This document shows, piece by piece, positions 9,159-19,900 of a stretch of DNA of 25,001 nt. This DNA is from Pelagophyceae sp. CCMP2097. Lineage: Eukaryota > Sar > Pelagophyceae. The DNA lies in NCBI GenBank assembly GCA_026770575.1, contig MU657232.1, positions 15,078 through 40,078 on the forward strand, read 5' to 3'. The notes under the pieces were generated by a model that was not told the DNA's origin, did no database searches, and saw only the letters and a list, made by a program, of their open reading frames with translations. Every line of letters begins with the position of its first letter. The stretch's first letter is position 1. The translations under genes and the position numbers were made by a program.

Positions 9159-12100
9159 CTAGTCCACCGTGCGCTCGGAGGCGGCCTGCAGCAGCTCCGC
9201 GACGACGGCGTCGAGGTCCGTGAGGTGCACGACGTCGACAACGTGGTCGGGGAGCGCCGCGTGGAAGGCGCGCGCCTACCGGAAAAGTGTCGACCGGCCG
9301 GAAAATGTTCTCCCGGACACAAAAGCGTCGACCCCGTGCGCGGCGGACGCGCCTGCGCCTCGACGCGCGCGTACGCGTCGGCGTCGAGCGTCATGGCGCG
9401 GACGCCTTCGACGACCGTCTTGGCGAGCCTACGTCCGGGCGTGGGCTCGCGTGACGACGCGAACAAGCCGTCCGGGCGAGTCGATCGGATGCCCGTGAAG
9501 GAGTGCAACAGAGGCCCGAGAAGCGTTGTCGTGCCCCGCGCGCACTCACGGCCGGAGCAAAGCGATGGCCGCGTCGTGCCGCGTGCAGACGAGCGCCGCG
9601 TCGGGGCCGAGCGACGCGCCCGTCTTCGCTTTCGCACTCGTCGGCGGCGCGTCCGACGCAGACGCCGCGAAGAGCCGCTCCACATCCAGCTCGATGCCGG
9701 CCTAGCGGCGCGCCTCGACGATGGGGATGGTCGTGAATCCAGAGCCGAGGACAGACGTGATAATATGCACACGGGTGCTGGCGCTCAACAACTCACGGCC
9801 CCATCTCTGTTCGGCGCCGAGGTGAGCTGCGCGACGGGCTTGGGCATAGGCCGGTTGCGGCGCGCGTGCTTGGCGCCGGCGCGCTTGGGCGCGTAGCTCG
9901 GGTCGAGAGCCGCAGCGAGGCGATCCGCCAAGAGCGCAACCTTCTCTAAAACGTGCTCGAGCGCTTTTGCATCGGCGTTGCGCTCCACGACGGCGTTCAA
10001 AGCGAGCCTGGACACGACGCCGCGGCACAGCGCCACCGCGCGCTGCGAGAGGCCGCGGCACGCCGCCGCGCGCGCCGGCGCCGCCGCCGAACAACAGCCG
10101 CCGACGTCGCACGACGCGCGCGCGACGTGCGCCGCCGCTCGCAGACATGCTGCCTCCAAGTGCTGTAGCGTAGATGCGCACGCCACCTGCAGAGCGGGGG
10201 GTCACGTGGTCTTGCATCGTGAGTTGCCAGCCATTTTCGACTCGGCCGCAGAGGGCGGACACTCTGCCCGCCGCCAAGGAATTCGACTTGGCAGCAGGTC
10301 CACGAGTGTCTATCCTGGCGCCCATGTCTATGGGGCCGCTTTGGAACCGGGGCCCTTCTCTGTGAGACCACTTGAGAACCGTTGGGATGGTTCTCTGCGA
10401 CGCTTTTTCGAACGGCCACGAGCGCTATCCGCTCGGCCGTCGCGTCTGCCTTTTTCATCGCTGCGCCGTGCGGCAGCTGCGCCGCGTCGAGCCGTCGCGC
10501 CGCCACGCGGAAGAGCGCCTTGGCCTCGGTGGCGCCGACAGAGTCGCCTAAACAGTGCACCGTCAGCACTCTCTCGAATCACCCGATTCGCACGACGGAG
10601 CCTCTTGCCGTATCTCGCCTCGGTGCCGTCGCTCGCGACTTTTTTCTCCGTATTTTGAGGCGGTTCGGGTTCCAAGCGGCATCGACGGTTGGACTCACAG
10701 AGTTCTGCGACATCCATCGCGGCATCGCAAATCCGAGCATCCGGCGCGTCGTGGAAGTCCGACTCGGTCGAGTGCTTCGCGGCAGAGAAGCGCGCCTCGC
10801 CCGCAGCCTTAAAGCTCCCGTCGCGCGCCACCTAGGCGCGCGTTTCCTCCGACGAAGCGCGTGCTTCTCCGGGAAACGTTCTTCAAACGCTCGCGAGCTA
10901 GGATGCGCGCCCGCTGGTCCGGTGGCGGGATACGCACGCCGACGAGCGCGGCCGCGGCGCCGCCGAACCATTCGAAGAAAGCGGTGACGCGGTTCTGCAC
11001 GACAACGTTCCTATGTCGTGGCTTGCTTATTATCCACCCTGGGTGGGGCTGGCCCGATATAGGGTATGCCCGTTGCTTTGGTGACGTGGTCACCACAATG
11101 TCCCGAGCGCGCCTCTTCGAGCGCTACTTCAAGAGGCTGCCAGAGCGCACAAAGCGCTGCAAAGCGCCGGGTGAAAACTGGTATAGGCCCCGGTACTCGC
11201 CACTCGGGAGAGGCCTCGAGACCCGTCATCGGGACCCGTTCCGGGGACCCTTCCGAGGGACCCGTGCCAGGGCCTCCGTTGAGGGGTCGGTATCGAGACA
11301 CCGCAGAGGGCCCAGTGCAGGTCCCAATAGAGGGCCCCAGTAGAGGGCCCCTGTCGAAGGTCCCAGTCTAGGCCCCAGTATGAGGACGCATCCTGGGGCC
11401 CCAGTCGAGGCCCCAGTCGGCCCCCAGTCGAGGGTCCCGTATCAGGAACCCCACACAGGCCTCTTTTCGAGGGCCTCAGTCGAAGGCCCCTGTCGAGGGT
11501 CCCAGTATAAGAAGCCGGAGTCGAGGAAGCCTGTCGAAGGCCCCAGTCGAGGGCCCCAGTCAAAGGACCACGAGGCCCCAGTCGAGAGAGCCGCCACTCG
11601 GTAGAGGCCTCGGGACACGTCATCGAGCCCTGTCCGAGGGACCCGTTAAAGGGACCCGTTCGAGGGCCTCCGTTGAGGGCCTCCGTTGAGGGGCGGTATC
11701 GAGACCCCCGCCCAGGCAAGGCCCGAGTCGAGGGCCCGAGTCGAGAGGGCTCCAGTATATCGGTCCCAGTATGAGGACCCATCATAGCCCCAGGAGAGGC
11801 CCCAGTCGAGCGCCCCAGGAGATGGACCGGACCCACGTAGAGGCCCCTTTAAGAGGGACCCAGGAAAGACCCCCAGTGGATGAAAGAGGGGCCTGTCGAG
11901 GGTCCCGGTAACGGCCCCTGGACAGTTCCCAGTAGAGGGTCCAGTCCAAGGATCCAGTAGAGGCCCCCAGTCGAGGCCTCTGGTAGAGGGACCCAGCCAA
12001 GGAACCCGCCAAGGAACCCACCATCGGGACTTGATCCAAGGCCCCGCGGCGTCGTTTCCCGAGATGCGGCGCGGGAGGCCGACGAGACGGACGCGCCAAG

Positions 12101-15100
12101 GCTCTTATGCGACTGCGCCTCGTACGGCGCGTCGTCGTCGTCCTACCAAGCCGTCGGCGAGGGCCCTCGGAAAGCAACAAAAACGCGCAACACAAGCGGA
12201 AAGCAACAAAAACGCACGTCCTCGGCAAGGTACGAGAGCATTGGTTCCGCGCGCTTCAGCGCCTCGACGATGTCGCCCGCGACGCCGTCGGCCACCACCT
12301 TTGGCGCCATGCGCAGCAGCTGCACCAGCGACGCTTCGTCGAGCGTCTCCTCGGGGGCCGCCAACGGCACGAACAACTCGCGCACGAGGCGGTCCAGCGC
12401 TGTCCTCTTCAAACCTTGCAGCGCCAGCTCGAGGTGCTTGAACGCGAGGCGACCACTCAGCTCGTGCAGCGAGCGGCGCAGGCGTGACCGTGCCGATGGG
12501 GCTCGCTCCACCTTATACAAACGCGGGGGTGAAAAGATGACGGGCTAAAGTCACTTTGTCACTACCCGTTTTTCGAGTCAGATGGCCACGCGTCTTTCTC
12601 TCGCGCTGATCGAGCCTCTGCGATGCCCACGTCGGTGTGCCTTTTTGCGAGGGCCGCCGCCGCGACGGTTGGGAGGTTCCTGCGGCGTTGCAACAGACGT
12701 TTGGAACCACCAACGCTGCGTCCTTACGGCGGCGTGCGCGAGCTCGAGCGCCTTGGCGCGCGTCTCGGCCGACTCGACGGCGATGTCTTGGTCTGCGGTC
12801 AAAGGCGCCGAGGCGGATTCGATAATGGACTCTAATGCCGTAAGGTAGCGGGGGTACAGCACCAGCGCCACGACCGAAAAAGCAGCATCCCCTCCCGCCT
12901 CGCCACCGGCCACGAGAGACCGCAGCGCCGCAGCCGCCGCCACCAGCTGCGGCACGAACCTGCGGGTGAAAGGCGTCGAAGCGGGGAATACCGAGAGATA
13001 CCGAGAGCATCGGGAAGAATACCGAGAGATACCGAGGCATCGGAGACCGAGGATTCCTCGTTTGAAAGGCCTTTGTACCCTCGGTTTTCGTCGCCGGACG
13101 CGGCGTCGCGCGCGGCGCCGAGCGCCTCGACGCGGGACGTGGCGCTGCGCGGCTTGATCGAAGTTTCGGCGTCCGCTTTCGCGCCAAGCTTCGCGTCGCC
13201 TTCAGCGTCCGCTTTCAAAGCCGCGTCGAGCAAAGTGCCGAGGTAGCTCGCCGCCGTCGCCACCGCCGCGTCGGCGGCGGCGCCCGCGTCCGCGCCCAGC
13301 GCACCTAAGATGGCGCTTTGGGCGCTTTGCGGCGCTTTGTCGCCATGCCGGAAACGGCTGCACCATGATGAGAGGCCCCGCGTCGACCGACGTGCCATAT
13401 CGTTGGTTTGCCGACGTGTCAAACCCGACGCGGGCGCGGACCGAGGAGTCGCACACGGTCCGCTAAGACTTCAGGATTCGCCGCAATTTTATAGTCGCGA
13501 TCCTTCTTCCCCGCCGACGCGGGCGCCTTGAGTGACGCCGCGAGGTCGCGCTTCAACCGCGCCAAGATCGCGCGCGCCTAGATGCGCCCTTTTTCGAAGT
13601 CGCGCAGTTGAAATGACTGCCACTCGAGCCGAATCCGCCGCTCGATGCAGCCCGCGGCGCCGCCTTGGAGGCAACCGGGCACACCCGCGAGATGAGCTGC
13701 TTGGGTCCGGCGCCTCGCCAGCGGCACGGCGTGGCCTTGAGCGCCAAGGGACACACCTCTGCGTGGATCTCGCGCAGTGAGGCGATGTGGCTATACGAAG
13801 AAAGCACGTCTTCGTTGATCCGATGGTACTTCAACGCGTCGTCAAACGCCTCCGCCGCAATAGCCGCCTCGAGCTTCCGGGGCAGGTCGAACAAAAACTC
13901 GAGGCGCTTCAGCGTACGCCTACAGAGGGGTTTGCTATGGAGGATTTTACTACATGTATACCGTTTTGCTCTAGGGTTTTGCTTAAGCAATTGAGCGACT
14001 TCACAACGCTCGTCCCGGGACCGCCCGGCTCTCGAGCACCCCAGCGTGCATCTCGGCTACCGGTCCTGCTGCCTTACAGCTCCGCCGTTTTTCAAAGACA
14101 GCCCCCACCTGACTTTCCCACCGAGGCGCCACATGGGACCCCGTGCGGGATCCCATGAGCCCGTATTGGATCGGTTGAATCCCCAAAAAGCTGATTGGGG
14201 CCCATACGCCGTGAACTTCCGCGATTCATCCTGTCGAAGGGCTTTCCAGGGCGCGTCCATCCTGGCGCGGGCTCGTACGAGGAGCCTTGCGAGGGCCCGT
14301 GCGAGGGATGTGCACAAGGGGTTTTGGAACAACCCGTCCAGAGACCTCTTTGCACGGGGCCGTGCAAGGGACATTTCGAGGGGCCTTGCAAGGGATCATG
14401 CGAGGGCCTTGCAGGGAACCAAGAGAGGCCTCGCAAGGAACCGTGCGAGAGAACCGCCTCAACCCGAACGAGGAGCCGTTGAAGAGGCCACAGAGACGCA
14501 GAGGAGAAGGGCCCGTGCGAGGGGCCTTCAAAAGACCATGCAAGGGACGAGGCGCCTTCCAAGGATCCGCGTTTCAAAGGGGAGCCTTCTCCAGCCTTTC
14601 CTCCACGCTCTGGCCCATGAGGGTATTTCCACCTTAGGGTATTTCCACCTTAGGGTATTTCCACCTTAGGGTATTTCCGCCTTCCACCTGAGGGTATTTC
14701 CACCTTACAGAAACACGGCCCATTGCGAGGGGCTTTGCCAGGGCCCGTCCAAGGGGCCTTCACAGGAGACCGCGCAAGGGCCCGTGATAGGGGCCTTAAA
14801 AAGACCACGCAAGGGCCCTAATGAGGGGCCTGATAAGAAACCGCGCGAGAGGCCTTGCAAGTACCCGTGAAAGAGGCCTCGCAAGGGGGGCCATACGAGG
14901 GACCGTGCAAGGCCCGTGCAAGGAGTCAGGACTGGTCAAGGAGCTGCGTGAGGGCCCGTGCGAGGACCCTCGCAAGGAGAGTGTCCCAAGAGCCTCCTCA
15001 GGGCCTCTCGTTGCTCGAAACGCCTCTTCAAGCCCTCCTGTTCGACCAAGACGGGGAAAAGCCATTTCCAGGAAAATAGGGGCCTCGCAAGGACACGAGG

Positions 15101-16397
15101 GGCTTCCCATAGCCCACACGAGGAGCCTTGCGAGGGGCCGTCCAGAAGGGGTCTTGGCACGGACCGCCCAGAGGCCTCTTCGGGGGCCGTGCAAGAGGCC
15201 TGGGCCCATGCAAGGCACCTTGCCGAGGGCCTTGCAGGGAACCCCTGAGACCTTGCAAGGGCCCATACGAAGGGCCTTGGAGCGCATCTTGCAAAAGACC
15301 CGCCCTCTAACTGCACGAGGGGCCGTAAGAGGCCAGAGCGAGGGGCCGTCAAAAAGCCCGTACAGAAGGCCCTTGCGAGGAACCTGTCAAGGCCCGTGCG
15401 AGGAGCCTTGAAGGGACCCTGTAAGGGCCCGAACGCTGGTCCCTTGCAAGGAACCGTGCGCAGCAGCTTGATAGGGGCCTTCAAAGAGGCCTTGCAAGTG
15501 ACCGTGCTGAGGCTTTGCAAGTGACCGTGCTGAGGCCTTGCAAGTGACCGCCAAGGAAGCCTCTGCAAGGGCCCGTCCGGAGGGCTTTTCAACGACCCGG
15601 GAAAGGAGCGCCTTACACAGGCTCGAGCCTCACACCCACGAGCTGGCATCCCATGCGGCATCCCGACTCGTCCAAATGGCATCGTACGAACCCATCATCC
15701 AAATTTCCACGCGGCAGCTCAGCTTTCTCCTGCAACCATGCAACGCCGTCGCGCGCCGCGTGCGGACCAACGTGTCGATCTGCGACCGTTTTTCGGCGAG
15801 GCAGGCGTTGACGACGCCGGACATGCGCTCGATGCCCTCCATCGTGACGTTCAGCGCCTAGAGGTTTACGATAGGTTTACTCTGCGAAAAGGCGCAGGAT
15901 CGCGAGAAGCAAATTGTCGAAAGTCCAACGTTGTGCACATTCGTCGATGGAAAACGTGTTCGTCAACGCAGAGTACCCACGTTCATCTCGTCGTCCATCT
16001 TTGCCACGTCGCTCCGCATCTCGCGGATCGTGTCCGTCGCCGAGATAAACTTGGAGTAGTTTTCATAAACGAGCATTTGCATATCCGACCCCAGCGCCTT
16101 GGACTCGCGGCAGAGCGCGTCGTCCGCCACCTACGCGCGTGAAAGAGCGCGATGCAGGCGTCTTTTATGCGGCAGGGCTCTGGTGCGACACTTCGAGAGA
16201 GACTTGCGCCACCATGCCCCGACGCGTAGGACGGGAAGCGTGCGAAGTTTTCCGACGCGGCGTTTCACGAGCAGCGCCTGCAATTTCTGCGTCTTCAGCA
16301 ACGCGCGCACGTAGCCGTCGGCGTCGAAGTGCTCCGCGTCGATGGGCGCCACGGGCGCCTTGGGCGCGCCCGGCCTAGGATACGCAGCGGAGGCCAT
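9159..16397 (-). CDS. VPS51: VPS51 homologue, GARP/EARP tethering complex subunit (16 exons, ~851 aa)
   Basis: VPS51 is a subunit of the GARP and EARP complexes, which tether endosome-derived vesicles at the trans-Golgi and recycling endosomes. Exons in transcript order: 16397-16269, 16130-15981, 15857-15745, 13919-13757, 13577-13442, 13304-13079, 12959-12728, 12511-12218, 12142-12093, 11010-10938, 10831-10699, 10547-10414, 10186-9797, 9701-9550, 9428-9365, 9275-9159. All joints keep phase. Diagnostic segments are [12 protein letters not shown] (residues 24-34), [19 protein letters not shown] (60-78), [14 protein letters not shown] (near 134-147), ELDVERLF and [14 protein letters not shown] near the C-terminus. 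Human VPS51 is of similar length (782). All 15 acceptors are AG|G. The start at 16397 lies just before the conserved region; an in-frame ATG at 16514 is possible. Exons 9-12 are the least certain by homology. Exon 3 ends at GC|GTTGCA, and the exon 12 end is ambiguous by 6 bases. Confidence 0.9.
11021..11050 (+). repeat. Dispersed ~30-nt motif, copy b, next to a VPS51 acceptor
   Basis: The segment reads GCTTGCTTATTATCCACCCT then GGGTGGGGCT. On the transcribed minus strand it lies just upstream of the intron 9 acceptor (CGACATAG|G, exon starts at 11010), so the hairpin CCACCCTGGGTGG sits inside the 3' end of the intron. Confidence 0.75.
11165..12030. repeat. 15-bp minisatellite inside VPS51 intron 9
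   Basis: Degenerate units of about 15 bp follow the pattern GGCCCCAGTCGAGG and fill most of the 1,082-bp intron 11011-12092. A longer period is also present: the ~110-bp stretch from 11199 (CACTCGGGAGAGGCCTCGAG on) recurs from 11589 (CACTCGGTAGAGGCCTCGGG on), 390 bp later. The translated frames show a 5-residue period (GPSTG-like) and are not taken as genes. Confidence 0.85.
12986..13043. repeat. 31-bp tandem pair in VPS51 intron 6
   Basis: GAATACCGAGAGATACCGAG begins at 12986 and again at 13017, with GCATCGG following each. The pair occupies half of the 119-bp intron 12960-13078. Confidence 0.8.
14230..15640. repeat. 24-bp (2 x 12) minisatellite inside VPS51 intron 3
   Basis: Units such as GGGCCGTGCAAGGGACATTT then CGAG repeat with drift at about 24 bp, often as two 12-bp halves. 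They fill most of the 1,825-bp intron 13920-15744. Translated frames show an 8-residue pattern ([16 protein letters not shown]) and are not taken as genes. At 15487-15545 the unit is about 23 bp and nearly identical in three copies, the youngest-looking part. Confidence 0.85.
14619..14710. repeat. 16-bp tandem repeat within the intron 3 array
   Basis: GGGTATTTCCACCTTA occurs about five times, with one interrupted unit (CCGCCTTCCACCTGA). It is AT-richer than the array that surrounds it and almost without drift, so it arose later. It contains TTAGGG only as a by-product of the unit joint. Confidence 0.85.
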
Positions 16398-16912
16398 CGG
16401 GGGCGTTCCGGTCCTTGCGCACTCGACCCCGGGCCAGCCCTGCCGGGCGAAGAGGCGGTCCAAGCCGTTCGGAGGGGCAAGCGACCGACGGCCAATCGTG
16501 CCCAAAGGCGCCACGTAACGTACTGCGCGGAATTCGAGCCTATCACGACGATCACGTCACGTCGCCGAGCGCTCCTTCAACGTCGCAACGACAGACCCAG
16601 GCCTCCTCTGAAGCCTGTGAGAGCGCTCCCCCGAAAAGTCCCATATGCGACATTCCACGAGGCCTCGACTTCGAAGTAAATCAGGCCGTTCCACGAATCA
16701 AAGCCATTCGACGAGGCGACGCACTGGCCAGCTTCCCATAGAACGAGGCCAGCAGCTCGCGCGCCATGCTCGAGTCCTGCGGCGCCGCCACGGCGGGGCC
16801 CGGCCCGAATTCGTCATCAAACTCGTCGTCCGACTCCATGGCGGGAGACGCGAGACCACTGGCAAGGTGGTCCGAGTCGCCGAAACGGGGCTCGTGTACT
16901 CAGGCTACGTAC
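16398..16912. promoter_or_regulatory. Shared intergenic region of the divergent VPS51 and CSN3 genes
   Basis: The two start codons point away from each other and are 515 bp apart, so both promoters must lie here or overlap the first exons. I see no TATA box at a convincing place. ATCACGTCACGTCG at 16551-16564 holds two ACGT cores of the kind bound by bZIP factors, which is only suggestive. CTCAG|GCTACGT at 16899-16909 could be the end of a 5' UTR intron of CSN3. Confidence 0.5.
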
Positions 16913-19900
16913 ATGATGGAGGAACTCGTGCACGCGATGGCCACTTCGACGGACGCGCGCGCGCTGCACGACATGATCAAGCGCGCCCGCGGCGCAGAAG
17001 GCGCATTTCCAAGCCAGATGCCTCTTCAGAGAGAGGGCCCTTTTGGCGGCCGCGGGGCGCCGCTTTGGGGGGCCGCGAGCGCCGCTTTAAGCGCGCCAGG
17101 GCCGCCGCCGGGCGCCGCCGCGGCCCGCGGGCTGGCGGCCCGCCCGGGAAAATCGACGCCTCTGAAGCCTCTGGAGCGGCCAAGCCGGGGCTTCTTGAGC
17201 GGGCTGCCGCAGAGGGGCCTCGCGAGCGGGCTGCTGCAGAGGGGCCTCGCAAGCGAGCTGCTGCAGAGGGGGCGGACGACGCCGGTCCCTGGCACTGCCT
17301 CTCCGCGTCGCCCTCGAAAGGTCGCCGGCTAGGCTGCGCGAGGAGGACCTGAAACTGCTGGTGTGCGGTGCCGACGGCTACTGCGACGAAGACCGCTTCG
17401 ACCGTCTCTTGGCGAACCTCGAGTGCGTAGCCTCGGGCATAAAGGCGGAGCGAATAGTGAAAAGCCCTCGGGCACCCTCGGAGCCCTCGACGCGGCAGAT
17501 GCCTCTGACGAAGCCTGCGGCGTTTGCCACGCGGATCCGTTTGCCTCGCGGGTCGGTCGGTGGCGCGTCACGGGGTCGTTCGGCGCAGGGCGCCGCAGCA
17601 CACGGTGGCCGTCGTCCACCTCTTCGACGCCTACGTCCGCACGATCCCAGAGTAAGGCTCTGCGCACTCTCAGAGCGCCGCAGAGGTCGCAAACGCTCCG
17701 CGTCTTTTCGACGCTTCGGCTCTAGGCGTGACGCTCCCAAGTTCCGTGCGTGTTGCATCCGCCTCACCGCGTGGCTCGCCGGCGCGGCGGCGGACCAGCT
17801 CAAACTCATCCCGCGGACCGTCGCGACGCTCTGCCACCGCGTGAGTGCACCCGCCGTTGCGACCGTGGCCGTCGCGGCTGTGGCCGAAGGACCGCCGACG
17901 AGTGGTCGACGGAGCGATGCCCGCGGCTAGGTTGCGGCGCTGGCCTGCGCGCCCGCGCAGCCGTCTGTGGCGTTTGCGGCGTCTGCGGTTTTGCCGTGCA
18001 CCAGGGCGGCGTTCGCCGTGGCGCCTCTCTCGCTCCTCGCTTCCAAGCTCACTTGCGCCGCGTCGGCGAGCGTCCTCGTGCCGGCGCACGCCGACGTGCT
18101 GCAGTGCTGCCTCGTCGCGAAGCACTACGCCGCAGGGGCGGCGTTCTTAAAGAGTGCAAACGTCAGCTGCGTCGCTTCCTCATCGGAGACGGCGGTCCAG
18201 CCGACGGACCTGCTGCGCTACTTTTACTACGCCGGCTGCGTCTCCGTCGGCACGCACGACTGGCGCGACGCGGCCGACCAACTCTGCAGCGCCGTGTGCG
18301 CGCCCGCGCAGGCCGTTGAGCGCAGCGTCCGCCGACGCGGCCGTCGCGTCGAGGACGCTGCCGCGAAACCGAGGCCGGGCGAGTTGCGGCGGAGGATGCG
18401 CGTGCCGGAGCGAGTGCCGACGCGCCTACCAGAGCGATGCGCCTACACGGGTGCCTCATCGAAGATGCCGGAGTGTATGTTCGACCCAGCATGCTGCTGG
18501 CACGCGACCACGCACACGATAGGTCTCGGCCATTTCCGTCGCCGCCTTTAAGAAGCTCGTTTTCGTCGAACTTCTACGCCTCGCCCACCTGCCGCAAGCG
18601 CCCGCCATCGGCCCGCGCGCCGCCGCAGACGAAGCGCGGCCGCAGGATGGCGTCGTCGAGGATGCCGCCGCGGATCGGCGCGCCGCGCCCGCCGATACGC
18701 GCGTGGCGGCTGCGACGCGGCTGCCCAAGTACGCGCCCGCCGCCGTGGCAACGCGCAGCGTCCAAGGCGCGTCCAAGGCATACTGGGACCGACGCATCCA
18801 AAGGAATACAAAGGCATCGACGGTGTGCGACGGACCGCATCAGAGAGGCAAGGCTCGGAACTCCGACCGGCGTGCGTGCACCCCGAGGGCGAGCCGTGAC
18901 CGTCAGGCGCGGCACATGCGGCAGCACGCGGCCGCGTGCGGCGCCGCGTCCGTCGGCGATCCAGTCGAGGCGGTGACATGGAGTGGCACCCCAAAAGGGA
19001 TTGGAAGCAGAGATGCATCGAGAGTTGTCGATCCTCGAAAAGGATCCGACTCTTGGCCTTTCGACGGACGGCGGCTCCTGGAGTGCCTTTTCGCGGCCGC
19101 GAGTCATCTCGGCGTACGGCCGCGATGCCGAACACTTGATTCAATTGATGATTTTAGAGTCGATCGAATTTGATGAATCTAGAGTCGTTTGAATAGATAC
19201 TACGAGATTGCGGACTCGTTCGAGCGCGGCGATTTGCAAAAGCTCCGCGACGCCATCGCGCTGCACCGCGCCGCCGTCGAGGCCGACGGCAACTCGGGCC
19301 TCGCCCAGCAGCTGCCGCACGCGCTGCAGCGGAGGCTGATCAACCAGTCGGACGCCGCGTCGCGACGAGCCAACCGGAAATTGCAGCGACGAGTGCGGCC
19401 AGTGGGCCGAAAGGAGCCACTCCATCCCCGAAAGAAAGCGGAGCCCCCTGCCGCGCGTCGGGGCGTCGGTGCCTTTTTGACCGTCGACGACTGTCACTTC
19501 AAAGGCTCACGCGTTCGTATCTCAACCTCTCGCTCGCCGACGTCGCGCGGCGCTGTGGCCTTCCGTCTCCGGCGGCCGCCTCGAAGGTCCTCGCCGCGAT
19601 GGTCGACGCCGGCGAGATCGAGGCCCAGATCGACGAGGCGCGTGGACCGGCGCGGACCACCCAGGAGCTAGAAACAGCCTTCGAGAGCCTCTGTACCGTC
19701 AAATACCTGAAAGGCCGTCGCCTCGAACGCCGCCCCTGTAGGCGGCGCAGCGCGTTTCCTTCGAGGCCGCGCCGCCGCCGGACGCGGCGGCGGCGGTCCT
19801 CTTGGAGCAGCGCCACACGGAAGCGCTCGCCGCCGAGCTCGCCAAAGCGTCCGACCTCGGCGCGCTCCTCGAAGTCATGGCCGAGCGCGTCGCCACAAAC

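Noticed and set aside
8742..9896. Plus-strand open frame of 384 codons
   Set aside because: It is antisense to the last VPS51 exons and to their introns; the minus-strand exons have homology and phase-matched splice sites.
11165..12030. CRISPR-like array
   Set aside because: Units are directly adjacent with no spacers, degenerate, and inside an intron of a eukaryotic gene.
12143..12217. VPS51 exon 8 continuing past 12218 into [15 protein letters not shown]
   Set aside because: That segment follows a GTGCGT donor and is made of two copies of GCGTTTTTGTTGCTTTCC. The next exon ([15 protein letters not shown]) joins in phase after TAG|G.
14619..14710. Telomere-like TTAGGG units
   Set aside because: TTAGGG arises only at the joint of a 16-bp unit; there is no run of TTAGGG and the array is inside an intron.
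16398..16555. Longer N-terminus for VPS51 from an upstream ATG at 16514
   Set aside because: The frame is open, but the added residues resemble intergenic GC-rich sequence and have no family match. The ATG at 16397 lies just before the conserved part.
16766..16912. Longer N-terminus for CSN3 from ATG at 16766
   Set aside because: It adds a Ser/Asn-rich lead not found in the family, and a possible 5' UTR acceptor lies at 16903.
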